DNA of 64,000 nucleotides from Hellea sp. GTDB lineage: Bacteria > Pseudomonadota > Alphaproteobacteria > Caulobacterales > Maricaulaceae. Positions 32,945 through 42,049 of this stretch are shown here, piece by piece. The stretch spans positions 42,865 through 106,864 of the forward strand of contig JAOIVW010000009.1 of assembly GCA_028224375.1 (NCBI GenBank), read 5' to 3'. Made by a program: the position numbers and the translations under genes. The notes under the pieces were generated by a model. It saw only the letters and a list, made by a program, of their open reading frames with translations, made no database searches and was not told the origin of the DNA. Position 1 is the first letter of the stretch; each line of letters opens with the position of its first letter.

Positions 32945-34171
32945 TTAGCGGCGATGCCCAAAAACAAGCGCGGCGGTGATGGCAGCAGCGCCATATTCTT
33001 CTTCGCGCGGAATAACGCCGTCTTTAATATGCCGTAGAACATCAGCGCTCAAAGACGATGTCAACGACCAGTTCCAATAGCGCAGAACGGTTTGGGCTTT
33101 ATCCGTCGAAATTTCATCATAAGTCCGGATAACCCGAGCAAGCTCAGGATGGGTATTGCCCTCTGCATCATGAACAGGACGCTTTAAGGCGCGCCATATT
33201 TTTTCAATATAATCACGCTTCAAACCCGGCGCTTTACACAGAATAGCAATGGATTCGCCCGTTTTATCAGTTAGAATTTGTGCGCCTGTCGCAGGTTTAA
33301 TACCGGCAATATATGAAATCTCTTCGGTCATCTTACGCGTCAGTCCTGTTTCGACGGTGGCGTCTATGGCCTCTTCTAGAGAGTCGTAGTCACTGCGCTC
33401 TAGGGCGGCGCGGTTGCGTTGACGACGCTCAATAAATTGCAGCGCTTTACGCACAGGGGCATCAGACCAACCGTCAGCCGATGCTTTTGGAAATAAGTCA
33501 TGACAAGTTTCTTGAAGTACGCTTCGCGTCACAGCAAAGCGATGTAAAATTTTCCTGCGGTTAGACTCATCCGCCCACCAGAACATTGTCAGGCCATGAG
33601 ATGGGCGCAATTCATCGCGTTTTATCAAAAGCGACACATAAGGTTGATGGCTGCGCGAAATCGTTAGAATACGCTGCAAAGCCGTTTCCGAAAAACTCGT
33701 GCCTTTATTCTTTAGCAGCGTTTCGACAACGTCTTCTTCCAGAAATTCAACCATGACATCGACGACAGAGTCAGTGACTTTGCGCCGCCTAGCGATAACT
33801 TTGCGGTGAGCGCCTGAAACTTTACGCGCAATTTGTATAAGGTCAGAATCCGATAAGCTTTTGCTTTCTTCCAGCACATGGCGCGCGACTTGAATGTCAT
33901 CCTTCGCCAAAATCACCAAAATCGTGCGCGGGGCTTCGTTGAGCATGACCAAACGCTTGGCAACTGACTCTCTGAGATTGATGTCAGCATCACGCATAAG
34001 CTCGACCAGAATATCACCGGCCATATGACGTTCTTGCGGGGTCAACTGACTGGACGGAATACAAATCACATCGGCAAGACGTTTAGCCAATTGCCGCCTG
34101 ATTTCTTCCGTCTTAGCCGTGTCCGGGAGAACAGCGGCGGTCGACAATTCAAGAGCCTGTTGCGCTTGCAT
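32945..34171 (-). CDS. DUF2336 domain-containing protein
   Basis: Helical, HEAT-like protein of 408 aa matching DUF2336, a family largely limited to Alphaproteobacteria. N-terminal repeats (about 20-200) include LRESVAKRLVMLNEAPRTILVILAKDD and the more divergent SETALQRILTISRSHQPYVS. A C-terminal region includes RNRAALERSDYDSLEEAID. No membrane segment or signal peptide. Function is unknown. It is monocistronic; its upstream region carries a motif shared with the glycan operon (34204-34231). Confidence 0.88.
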   Translation of the reverse strand: MQAQQALELSTAAVLPDTAKTEEIRRQLAKRLADVICIPSSQLTPQERHMAGDILVELMRDADINLRESVAKRLVMLNEAPRTILVILAKDDIQVARHVLEESKSLSDSDLIQIARKVSGAHRKVIARRRKVTDSVVDVMVEFLEEDVVETLLKNKGTSFSETALQRILTISRSHQPYVSLLIKRDELRPSHGLTMFWWADESNRRKILHRFAVTRSVLQETCHDLFPKASADGWSDAPVRKALQFIERRQRNRAALERSDYDSLEEAIDATVETGLTRKMTEEISYIAGIKPATGAQILTDKTGESIAILCKAPGLKRDYIEKIWRALKRPVHDAEGNTHPELARVIRTYDEISTDKAQTVLRYWNWSLTSSLSADVLRHIKDGVIPREEEYGAAAITAALVFGHRR

Positions 34172-34203
34172 AAGAGATATTCCTATAAATTTTCTGTTAA
34201 CTT

Positions 34204-34231
34204 AAACAAAGAGCGTTAACTAAGCGTGACT
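34204..34231 (-). promoter_or_regulatory. Upstream motif of DUF2336 gene, shared with glycan operon
   Basis: The core AGCGTTAACTAAGCGTGACT (34212-34231) is matched at 19 of 20 positions by 39812-39831. Similarity continues leftward as ACAAA plus 1-2 bases. Both copies lie 41-46 bp upstream of a minus-strand start codon (34171 and 39766), the position of a promoter or operator. It may indicate shared regulation; alternatively these are repeats flanking the glycan genes. Confidence 0.5.
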
Positions 34232-34234
34232 AAA

Positions 34235-35275
34235 TTAGGGGCGGTAGGCTTCAAGCGTATCATTTGCAACTCGCGGCCAGCTATAGCGTTTTTGGGCCTG
34301 AGATTGGGCTTGCGTGATAAAATCACGGCGCTCAGAAGCAGACCAATTCGCCGTTGAGATTATAGCCTCCGCCCACGCCGCAGACTCTCCCGTTACTACA
34401 AGAACACCTAAACCCTTATCGCATGTCTCGGCCAAGCCTGTGTGGTTTGAGGCCAGCACCACACCGCCCGATAAGGCGCCTTCGATAGCCACCAGACCAA
34501 AGCCTTCAGGCGCGAGGCTCGGCACGACAACACAAAGCGCATCCCCATATTCTTGTGCCAAAGCTTCAGCGTCTAGTTGACCCAAAAACTTAACGCGAGG
34601 ATGCGCTAGAGCTTTACCCTCTTCCGCTTCCCATACAGTTCCAGCGACGCGTAGCGTGATATCATCAGGTAATAGGGGCAAAACCTCATTGATGATAAAA
34701 GACACCCCTTTAGAGCGGATAATTCGCCCAGCATAAAATAAGTGACGACTGACGGCTGGCGATGGGGTTCTCACAGGCATATCTGTGGCCAGCGGCACCA
34801 GCCGTACATCCTCAAATCCCTTTCTCGTAGCCAAGTCAGCTATCCATTGTGAATTGGCGAGAATGACCGCTCGCGGCAGGCATAAGGCCCCCAGCCGCAT
34901 GTAAGCTTTATAAATTTTGGGAAGAATACCACTGCGTTGTTCAAAGCTAAGGTCTGATCCATGAGCTGATAAAATAATACGCGTTTTCGGATGGCGTAGT
35001 TTAGCCATAAGCCCAAGCGGCCAGCTGGCCATATCAGAAATATGCGCAACATCGGTTTTAGGTAAAGCCAAAAGTTTGAACATCATTTTTAAGCCAAAGC
35101 CTGCAATCTTAAACATGCCCGGCGCTGTTCCATCCGCATTACCGGGCAAGGCATGGATATCTAAATCAACATCATCTTTGATATGCTCAGTGAGTTGCAG
35201 ACAATAGGTTTCCATACCGCCCACAGCAGGTGCCCATTTGCGAGTTATGAAACGAACTGTGGGACGGCGCGCCAT
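34235..35275 (-). CDS. Glycosyltransferase family 4 protein
   Basis: Retaining GT-B glycosyltransferase, 346 aa. The N-terminal acceptor domain begins RFITRKWAPAVGGMETYCLQL, where the GGxE loop of GT4 enzymes is visible. The C-terminal donor domain has FYAGRIIRSKGVSFIINEVL and the E-x7-E region PEGFGLVAIEGALSGG that binds the nucleotide sugar. The ATG at 35275 follows the preceding stop by one base; an upstream extension in the same frame overlaps that gene and is rejected. It is the last gene of the glycan operon. Sugar and acceptor are unknown. Confidence 0.93.
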   Translation of the reverse strand: MARRPTVRFITRKWAPAVGGMETYCLQLTEHIKDDVDLDIHALPGNADGTAPGMFKIAGFGLKMMFKLLALPKTDVAHISDMASWPLGLMAKLRHPKTRIILSAHGSDLSFEQRSGILPKIYKAYMRLGALCLPRAVILANSQWIADLATRKGFEDVRLVPLATDMPVRTPSPAVSRHLFYAGRIIRSKGVSFIINEVLPLLPDDITLRVAGTVWEAEEGKALAHPRVKFLGQLDAEALAQEYGDALCVVVPSLAPEGFGLVAIEGALSGGVVLASNHTGLAETCDKGLGVLVVTGESAAWAEAIISTANWSASERRDFITQAQSQAQKRYSWPRVANDTLEAYRP

Positions 35276-35276
35276 A

Positions 35277-36944
35277 TTAGAAGTTTGTGAAGATGGGGCG
35301 AGTCGGCGCGGGGACCTTGGGCGCTTGAATATTGTCGCCCCAGCGCAAAACGATGTTTTGCCGCGTCTCGCTCTTTGCACTATTCGGTCCGCGCGATAAG
35401 CTTATGAAATCCCCTGCGGCATAGCGTTTTCCATTTATAGTAACGTCGCCATCGCTCTCAACCGTATACTGACCAGGCACAAGATTGTTAAATGTGATGG
35501 CCTGCGGTGACAGCTCTAAAGTCTTACCTGCAATCCAGATATGTCCCCAATGCTGGATATAGTTTTCCCGCAAAGCTATTTGGTCCTCGGCTAGTAATTG
35601 GCTGTCTCTATCGCTCTTTATCAAAGTACGATTTATCTCAGGGGAATTTTCAATGACAACGGGAATGACAGTGTCTCTCATAGCTTGCGCTATAACAGGC
35701 TCACCTTTCCTGACGTAATTTTGCAGGCCCCAACTCGACATAAAGAAGCCGGATTTAGGGTAGCTCGGCATCATGGAACTTCGATCAATATAATGCACTG
35801 GGTCGGGAAAAACTCGCTGTATTTCTTCTAGGGTGGCAGATTGAACCTGATTATTTTCGCTTAGGCGATACTTATATTGAATGCCGAGATTAGCGACAAT
35901 AAACAAAGCTAAAAGCGCCAATAGGAGCGGCATCTTTTTAAGTCTGTCTGCCGCCACCCCAGCCCATAAAATTATAGTCGGAAAAATAAATGCGAAGTAA
36001 TAAGGAAAAGCATTACGGTAAAAAATAAGACTGAGAACCGGCAGGCCCATGGCCAGCAAAACCAAAAGTTTTTTCTTATCCGCCGAAGGCTTTACAAAAT
36101 CTGCGAGAATAAAGACAAATCCTAAAGCCAGCATAAAGCTAGAAACCAAACCTAAGATGAGATGCTGCTTAATGATGGCGGCGCGCGGAAATAACCCGTC
36201 CGATAAGAGGGTTGTCTTCCCCGCATTCCCTATCATCTCCGTAGACCCGCTGAGGGCCGCTTTGGGCATTAGGCTTAATTGTAAAATATACCCCACCGCA
36301 AAGAGCAAAGCAGTGACTCCGGCACAGACTATAAACTTAACAAGTAGGTCTTTAAAATTATCTGATGTGAACAGTCGCCATATCGCTAAAACGGCAAATA
36401 ATGGCGCGAAGAAAATCACCTTTATCGTGACTAATGCGCCAAGAGCTAAACAGACTGACAAAGCTGCCAAGCTTTTAAGTTTCAGTCTTGAAACAGTAAA
36501 AAGATAGACGGCCCAGCTCATCAGAAAAGCCGCTATAGGATCAGCACGAAAGCTCGTGCCATGTATAAAGATAAAGCCAAATCCTAGAAAACTTAAAACC
36601 GCAAATAAAGCCGCGCTGCGTGATATAAATTCCCGCGCGGTCTTAAAGATAAACCAAAGCGTTCCAATCTGCAAAACCCACATCAACACACGGGCGGCGA
36701 TAATTTGGGTCACGTCATTCGGACTTATATATTTAAGCCATCCAAAAAAATGAACATGTGCCGTTTGCAAAGGCTTGGCCAAATCCCCGCGCTGATAATC
36801 GTAAACGAGTGAGAGAAAATAAAATTCATCCCAATTAATTTTTTGTACAAATTGCAGGTGAAGTTGCAGCGCGAGGATAATGGCGATGGCGCATAACAAA
36901 ATACGCTCGAGCCCCTTTTCCTGTTGCTGAAACCCTTGAAGCAT
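35277..36944 (-). CDS. GT-C fold membrane glycosyltransferase-like protein
   Basis: Membrane protein of 555 aa with about 10-11 helices in the first 380 residues and a soluble C-terminal domain (about 385-555). The first extramembrane loop has INWDEFYFLSLVYDYQRGDL, placing Asp-Glu where GT39/GT83-type (PMT_2, ArnT-like) enzymes have their catalytic acidic residue. These enzymes use lipid-linked sugars on the periplasmic side. The C-terminal part has beta-strand text such as PGQYTVESDGDVTINGKRY. It is in operon with FkbM, flippase-like and GT2/GT4 genes. The exact reaction is not known. Confidence 0.8.
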   Translation of the reverse strand: MLQGFQQQEKGLERILLCAIAIILALQLHLQFVQKINWDEFYFLSLVYDYQRGDLAKPLQTAHVHFFGWLKYISPNDVTQIIAARVLMWVLQIGTLWFIFKTAREFISRSAALFAVLSFLGFGFIFIHGTSFRADPIAAFLMSWAVYLFTVSRLKLKSLAALSVCLALGALVTIKVIFFAPLFAVLAIWRLFTSDNFKDLLVKFIVCAGVTALLFAVGYILQLSLMPKAALSGSTEMIGNAGKTTLLSDGLFPRAAIIKQHLILGLVSSFMLALGFVFILADFVKPSADKKKLLVLLAMGLPVLSLIFYRNAFPYYFAFIFPTIILWAGVAADRLKKMPLLLALLALFIVANLGIQYKYRLSENNQVQSATLEEIQRVFPDPVHYIDRSSMMPSYPKSGFFMSSWGLQNYVRKGEPVIAQAMRDTVIPVVIENSPEINRTLIKSDRDSQLLAEDQIALRENYIQHWGHIWIAGKTLELSPQAITFNNLVPGQYTVESDGDVTINGKRYAAGDFISLSRGPNSAKSETRQNIVLRWGDNIQAPKVPAPTRPIFTNF

Positions 36945-36961
36945 TTAAACGCTCCGCAGAA

Positions 36962-37843
36962 CTAGCGGCTAAAGAAAAGCTCAAATGTTCCGCGATCTCC
37001 GGCACGAATTTTATCAAGCTGCGTAAGCTCATATGTGCGGGCTAGACCCGGTCTGTCATATTGAACAATTAAAGAAGGCTTCAACCCGGAAGCATCAATC
37101 ATATCTAAAATTTCGTTTAATTCGGATTGCTTTAAAATGGTGCCATGAAGCTCAAGGAAAAGATGATTTACTTTTTTTAAAGTCTCAGTCGCCCCGCGCA
37201 AGACTTCCAGCTCATACCCTTCAACATCCATTTTTATGAATGTCGGTGTTTCATTTTTCTTAGCAAAACTGTCAATCGTGAAACAATCAACCTCAACAAA
37301 ATTAGCTTTAGAACTCGGCGCATCTTTACATGAGTGCCAATTAGATAAATCAGAACAATAAAGAGGAATAGTCCCGTCTTGTTCTCCAAAGGCGCCTTGC
37401 TGCACAATGACATTATCGAAATCGTTTAAAGAAATATTGCGTTTAAGGCGCTCGACATTTTCAGGATGTGGCTCAACAGCGTAAATTTTCTTACAGATAC
37501 GCGCTTCGATGAGAGCGTAATATCCGATATTCGCACCAACTTCTAAAACAACATCATCCTTGTTTAAAATGCTGAGAATATGCCCTGTTGCGATAGGTTC
37601 GCGGATACCGTCGAGTAAGATATCGCGGTCAAGTCCAGGCTTACCGGCATCAAGCTCCATTTTAGAGCCCAGCACACTGCGGACCACACGGCCCTGTAGC
37701 CCTAAGCGGTTAAAGCGTCTTTGACGGGCGCGTTCATAGCTGCGCGCCGCGAAATAATTACGAACACGGGTAGATGTTTGGCGAATACCAACGCTGCGCG
37801 CCATATCCACTGTTGCCATTAATTCAGCCGTTAATTTAGTCAT
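36962..37843 (-). CDS. FkbM family methyltransferase
   Basis: SAM-dependent methyltransferase of the FkbM family, 293 aa, which often O-methylates sugars or polyketides. SAM motif I is VVLEVGANIGYYALIEAR (about 105-122); later motifs are IYAVEPHPENVERLKRNI and FIKMDVEGYELEVLRGA with the family-typical DVEG. The N-terminal 70 residues are basic and helical. It overlaps the flippase-like gene by 4 bp and precedes the GT-C gene by 17 bp, so it probably methylates the glycan made by this operon. Confidence 0.93.
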   Translation of the reverse strand: MTKLTAELMATVDMARSVGIRQTSTRVRNYFAARSYERARQRRFNRLGLQGRVVRSVLGSKMELDAGKPGLDRDILLDGIREPIATGHILSILNKDDVVLEVGANIGYYALIEARICKKIYAVEPHPENVERLKRNISLNDFDNVIVQQGAFGEQDGTIPLYCSDLSNWHSCKDAPSSKANFVEVDCFTIDSFAKKNETPTFIKMDVEGYELEVLRGATETLKKVNHLFLELHGTILKQSELNEILDMIDASGLKPSLIVQYDRPGLARTYELTQLDKIRAGDRGTFELFFSR

Positions 37844-38754
37844 GACGCATTCCTCATGGATGATAATTTTTTAAAACGAGATTCAAATAAACTGATAAAG
37901 CCGACCAGTGAGGCGCAAGACATCAGCCCAATAATACGGTTTAGCGCAATGGCCAGAAAAGCTGTGGCTGGCAGGACCTTGACAAGGTCCGCCATGGCTG
38001 CAGCAAAGACTTCTCCAACGCCCAAACCCGCTGGCGCGAGGGATGTCGCCGAACCCGCAATATTAGCGAAAGTAAAAAATAACGCCGTTTCAAAACTGAC
38101 AGCTAATTTAACTATCGCAAAGGCGAGTAATATCCGAATGGCCATCATGACGACCCCCACCATACGGTGAAAAATAATTAAAGCCGTGATGCCAACACCC
38201 GATAACTTAAATATCCAAGTTATCACGGGCAAAACAGCCAGAAGGCCAACGCCGAATAATGCATATCCAAGAACGGAACCTTGGGCGATGAGCACGCCTC
38301 CTGCGCCTAAGGCCGCCATAGATATCCATAATATCGCCGTTGCGACGACTAAGCCGACGCTTTTCGTCGTCTTCACGCCCGATTTCATCAGCGCGGCTGT
38401 GCGAACAATCGCCCCGCCCGGCAGTGGTAAGGATTCGGCCAATTGAGCATAGGCTGTAATTTTAACGGACTCAGCCAGATTTATTTTTGTCCCGCCCGCA
38501 ATATGGACTAAAATCATTAAACCGATTGCGCCGTAAAGAATGCCTAGCGGAGCCATAACGAAAAACAATCCCAGAGCGGGCCAAATATCCAAGTCCGAGA
38601 GGGATAGATTCAGTTTTTGAAAGGACCAAACAAGGCCGACAAGGAAAATAACGCTCGCGGCTATTGTAAAAGGTGTGCGGTGCTTGCGCAGAAATGCGAC
38701 CCTTCCATGCAAAGCTTCGAGTAAGCGCGTTGATATGTCGTCAAATGACGCCAT
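37840..38754 (-). CDS. Flippase-like / LPG synthase TM-region protein (UPF0104)
   Basis: Integral membrane protein, 304 aa, with 7-8 helices, matching the lysylphosphatidylglycerol synthase transmembrane region family (AglD/UPF0104). Landmarks are AQLAESLPLPGGAIVRTAAL (about 105-125) and ATSLAPAGLGVGEVFAAAM (about 236-255). In glycan operons such proteins are thought to flip or transfer lipid-linked sugars. There is no C-terminal aminoacyl-transferase domain. The start is ATG at 38754; a TTG in frame at 38772 overlaps the GT2 gene. Confidence 0.9.
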   Translation of the reverse strand: MASFDDISTRLLEALHGRVAFLRKHRTPFTIAASVIFLVGLVWSFQKLNLSLSDLDIWPALGLFFVMAPLGILYGAIGLMILVHIAGGTKINLAESVKITAYAQLAESLPLPGGAIVRTAALMKSGVKTTKSVGLVVATAILWISMAALGAGGVLIAQGSVLGYALFGVGLLAVLPVITWIFKLSGVGITALIIFHRMVGVVMMAIRILLAFAIVKLAVSFETALFFTFANIAGSATSLAPAGLGVGEVFAAAMADLVKVLPATAFLAIALNRIIGLMSCASLVGFISLFESRFKKLSSMRNAS

Positions 38755-38761
38755 TAGCGGT

Positions 38762-39766
38762 TTACCCGACAACCTTTTTTAAAGGTGTTTCAGATTTATT
38801 TTCAGGTTGAGCCTTTTTCCCCTCAGCAACAGAATCCTCAAGCACCCTAACGCGCTCCAGCATTTGTTCCATCAATTGACGGTTGCGGCCAATTAGGTCA
38901 GCGATGAGGCCGAGCATCATGGCAACTGTTCCGAGGGTGAGCAATGTTCCGCCCAAAATAAGGGATTGCACATGACCGCCGCCTTGTCCGATGGCGAAGA
39001 AATAGAGAAAGCGTAAGATTGGCAACGTGCCGAGAACGGCGAGGCCGCCCCCTGCCAGAACGAAAACCCGCAACGGATTATACATAGCGTAAGCCCGCAA
39101 GATCGTAATCCCTTGGTTCATGATAAATTGCGGTACGGATTTAAACAGTCGCGACGGGCGCTCGACTGAATTAGTGCGCACCGGAACGGATTTAACAGAG
39201 AGGCGGTTACGTCCTGCCTGTATCAGCATTTCCGTGGTATAAGAAAAGCGCGAGACAATATGTATGCGCTGCGCGGCAGAGCGGCTAAAGGCGCGAAACC
39301 CGCTAACCGCATCCGTCACAGTTGTGCGCGAGAGGCGCTGCACAACATGACTGCCAAAGACTTGAAGCTTGCGTTTAAACTTCCCGAAATGCTGATTATT
39401 GGCGACTTGGCGATCGCCGATGCAAATGTCGGCTTCGCCCGCTAGAACAGGAGCAACAATTGTCGCAATATCACGGGCGTCATATTGGTTATCGGCATCC
39501 GTATTGACGATGATATCCGCGCCTTCGGCAAGAGCTTTGTTCAAACCTGTTTTAAAAGCCGCCGCCAATCCGCGATTAGTGCGGTGTCGGACAATATGAT
39601 GGACACCAAATCGGCGGGCTACGCCGCTTGTGTCATCCGCGCTGCCATCATCAATGACCAGATATTCAATCTCGTCTATGCCTTCGATTTTACGCGGCAG
39701 GGCGATCAAAGTCTCAGGCAGGCTTTCCGCCTCATTATAACAAGGTATTTGAATAATCAGTTTCAT
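38762..39766 (-). CDS. Glycosyltransferase family 2, dolichyl-phosphate-mannose synthase-like
   Basis: GT-A enzyme of 334 aa. The catalytic domain (1-220) begins MKLIIQIPCYNEAESLP and has YLVIDDGSADDT and DIIVNTDADNQY with the metal-binding DxD. Two C-terminal helices (about 232-255 and 265-290) anchor it, and a coiled-coil tail ends the protein. Such enzymes make polyprenyl-phosphate sugars, which would feed the GT-C enzyme of the same operon. The start at 39766 is chosen over an in-frame ATG/GTG 12 bases upstream by family match. It is the first gene of the five-gene operon. Confidence 0.93.
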   Translation of the reverse strand: MKLIIQIPCYNEAESLPETLIALPRKIEGIDEIEYLVIDDGSADDTSGVARRFGVHHIVRHRTNRGLAAAFKTGLNKALAEGADIIVNTDADNQYDARDIATIVAPVLAGEADICIGDRQVANNQHFGKFKRKLQVFGSHVVQRLSRTTVTDAVSGFRAFSRSAAQRIHIVSRFSYTTEMLIQAGRNRLSVKSVPVRTNSVERPSRLFKSVPQFIMNQGITILRAYAMYNPLRVFVLAGGGLAVLGTLPILRFLYFFAIGQGGGHVQSLILGGTLLTLGTVAMMLGLIADLIGRNRQLMEQMLERVRVLEDSVAEGKKAQPENKSETPLKKVVG

Positions 39767-39802
39767 CGCCACGACCACTTCATTTTATATTTTCCCGCTA
39801 TC

Positions 39803-39831
39803 TAACAAAATAGCGTTAAATAAGCGTGACT
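39803..39831 (-). promoter_or_regulatory. Upstream motif of glycan operon, shared with DUF2336 gene
   Basis: Second copy of the motif described at 34204-34231; the 20-bp core is 39812-39831, differing at one position (A for C). It ends about 46 bp upstream of the GT2 start and also lies in the 114-bp divergent region with the oligopeptidase B gene on the plus strand. Confidence 0.5.
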
Positions 39832-39880
39832 TTGCGGTTCAAGACTTGCGGCCTGCCTGCACCCTGCCTAGAACGCGGCC

Positions 39881-41989
39881 ATGACCTCTCTTTTAAAAAC
39901 TGACCTCACCCCGCCCGTAACGCCAAAACGTCCTGTTAAAACTATACAGCTCGGCATCACCCGCAGCGATGATTATGGATGGATGAAGGATGAGAATTGG
40001 CAGACAATGATGGCCGACACCTCTACGCTCAACGCCGATATTCGCGCGCATTTAGAGACAGAAAACACTTACAGCGCGGGCGTTATGGATGGGCTTACCC
40101 CGCTTAAAGACGCCATATTTGAAGAAATGAAAGGCCGTTTAAAATCTGATGCGTCTTCTGTGCCCTCACCTGATGGCAGTTTTGCTTATAATCACCGCTA
40201 CCGCACGGGCGATCAGCATGGCCTTTATGAGCGCGCCGCGATTGACCCCGCGACCAAGACGCCCATAGGCGAGCCGCAAACCATTCTCGATGCCGAAACT
40301 CTCTCCAAAAACCACCCCTCTTATTTTGACCTTGGCGCAGTCGGCCATAGTGACGACCAAAAATGGCTCGCTTACGGCGTTGATGCGACAGGTGCGGAAA
40401 ATTACGAGATTTTTATCAAGCCTATGGACGGCGAGGCGGTCTCTACAGGCATCACCAAATCCGCAGGCGGGCTACAATGGGCCAAAGATAACGCCACCAT
40501 GTTCTGGGTCGAGCGCGATGAAAACCAACGCCCCTATGCCGTCTTCGCCAAGAACATCCATGAGACTGATGATGCGCCGCGATTAATTTACAAAGAAAGC
40601 GATCCCGGATTTTTCGTCTCTGTCGGCGAGACCGATAGCGGCAACTTCATTGAAATCAGCGCCCATAACCACACAACGACGGAAATCTGGCTTGTCCCAT
40701 CTGACACGCCAGACTCTGCTCCGAGATGCGTCTCCAAGCGTCAAACGGGCGTTGAATATAGTCTCCATGATCAAGGCGGCTATTTCTACATCCTCACCAA
40801 CGCCCACGGCGCAACAGATTTTGCCATCATGCGCGCCCCCATTGGCGAGACCGCTTTTGAGAATTGGGAAGACTATATCCCGCACACATCCGGCACGCTG
40901 ATTATCGGGATTGAAACCTATGAGCATTTCCTTGTCCGCCTCGTCCGTGAGAACGCCCTCCCCCGTATCATTATCCGCGATATGCGCGATGGCTCGGAAC
41001 ATGAAATTGCTTTTGATGAGGCCGCGTTCGGGCTAGGCCTGATGGGCGGTTATGAATATGAAACGCTGTGGATGCGCTTTGCCTATTCCTCGCCGACCAC
41101 CCCGCGCCAAACCTTTGATTACAATATGCAGACGCGCGAGCGTATTTTACGCCAGACCCAAGAAGTACCTAGCGGGCATGAGCCGAGCGATTATCACTGC
41201 GAGCGGATTCACATCACCGCCCGCGACGGCGAGCAAGTGCCCATAACGCTGCTCTATAAAGCGGGCCTAATGAAAGACGGCTGCGCCCCGCTCCTGCTCT
41301 ATGGTTACGGCTCTTACGGCATCACCATTCCTGCAGGCTTTCGCACCTCTATCCTGTCTCTTGTCGATCGCGGCTTTGTCTATGCCATTGCCCATATTCG
41401 CGGCGGCATGTCGAAAGGCTATCAATGGTATCTAGACGGCAAACTCGAGAAGAAAGAAAACACCTTTAATGACTTTGTCGATGCGGGACGTGCCCTTGTC
41501 GAGGCAGGTTATACATCGCGCGGCAAGCTCGTCGCCCATGGCGGTTCAGCAGGCGGGCTGCTTGTCGGCGCAGCGCTCAATCAAGACCCGTCCCTTTTTG
41601 GCGGCGTCATTGCAGCGGTGCCATTTGTCGATGTGCTGAATACGATGAGTGATGACACCCTCCCCCTCACTCCGCCCGAATGGCCAGAATGGGGAAATCC
41701 GCTTACCGATGAGCAGGCCTATAAAAACATCGCCGCCTATTCGCCCTATGATAATATTAAGGCCACAGCCTATCCGCCCACGCTCATCACAGGCGGGCTA
41801 ACCGACCCGCGCGTCACCTATTGGGAACCCGCAAAATGGGCCGCCAAGCTGCGCGAGCATCAAACAGGCGAAGCGCCCATCCTTTTAAAAATAAATATGG
41901 ATGCAGGCCACCAAGGCGAAAGCGGCCGCTATGACAGCCTAAAAGAAACCGCGCTAGAATATGCCTTTGCGGTGGCGGTGACGGGTTAG
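39881..41989 (+). CDS. ptrB: Oligopeptidase B (S9A prolyl oligopeptidase family)
   Basis: Cytoplasmic or periplasmic serine oligopeptidase, 702 aa, cleaving short peptides after basic residues in the OpB subfamily. A seven-bladed propeller (about 80-420) limits substrate size. The C-terminal alpha/beta-hydrolase domain has Ser556 in HGGSAGGLL, Asp642 in GGLTDPRV and His677 in MDAGHQGESG. OpB hallmarks RVPMTL-type text appears as VPITLLYKAG, and YGSYGITIPAGF is conserved. No signal peptide. It is divergent from the glycan operon and monocistronic. Length fits the family. Confidence 0.95.
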   Translation: MTSLLKTDLTPPVTPKRPVKTIQLGITRSDDYGWMKDENWQTMMADTSTLNADIRAHLETENTYSAGVMDGLTPLKDAIFEEMKGRLKSDASSVPSPDGSFAYNHRYRTGDQHGLYERAAIDPATKTPIGEPQTILDAETLSKNHPSYFDLGAVGHSDDQKWLAYGVDATGAENYEIFIKPMDGEAVSTGITKSAGGLQWAKDNATMFWVERDENQRPYAVFAKNIHETDDAPRLIYKESDPGFFVSVGETDSGNFIEISAHNHTTTEIWLVPSDTPDSAPRCVSKRQTGVEYSLHDQGGYFYILTNAHGATDFAIMRAPIGETAFENWEDYIPHTSGTLIIGIETYEHFLVRLVRENALPRIIIRDMRDGSEHEIAFDEAAFGLGLMGGYEYETLWMRFAYSSPTTPRQTFDYNMQTRERILRQTQEVPSGHEPSDYHCERIHITARDGEQVPITLLYKAGLMKDGCAPLLLYGYGSYGITIPAGFRTSILSLVDRGFVYAIAHIRGGMSKGYQWYLDGKLEKKENTFNDFVDAGRALVEAGYTSRGKLVAHGGSAGGLLVGAALNQDPSLFGGVIAAVPFVDVLNTMSDDTLPLTPPEWPEWGNPLTDEQAYKNIAAYSPYDNIKATAYPPTLITGGLTDPRVTYWEPAKWAAKLREHQTGEAPILLKINMDAGHQGESGRYDSLKETALEYAFAVAVTG

Positions 41990-42049
41990 TAGTTTTACTA
42001 CGAGCTCGTAAGGCACGTCAGATTTTCAAGCCTAACAGATTCTGTATCT

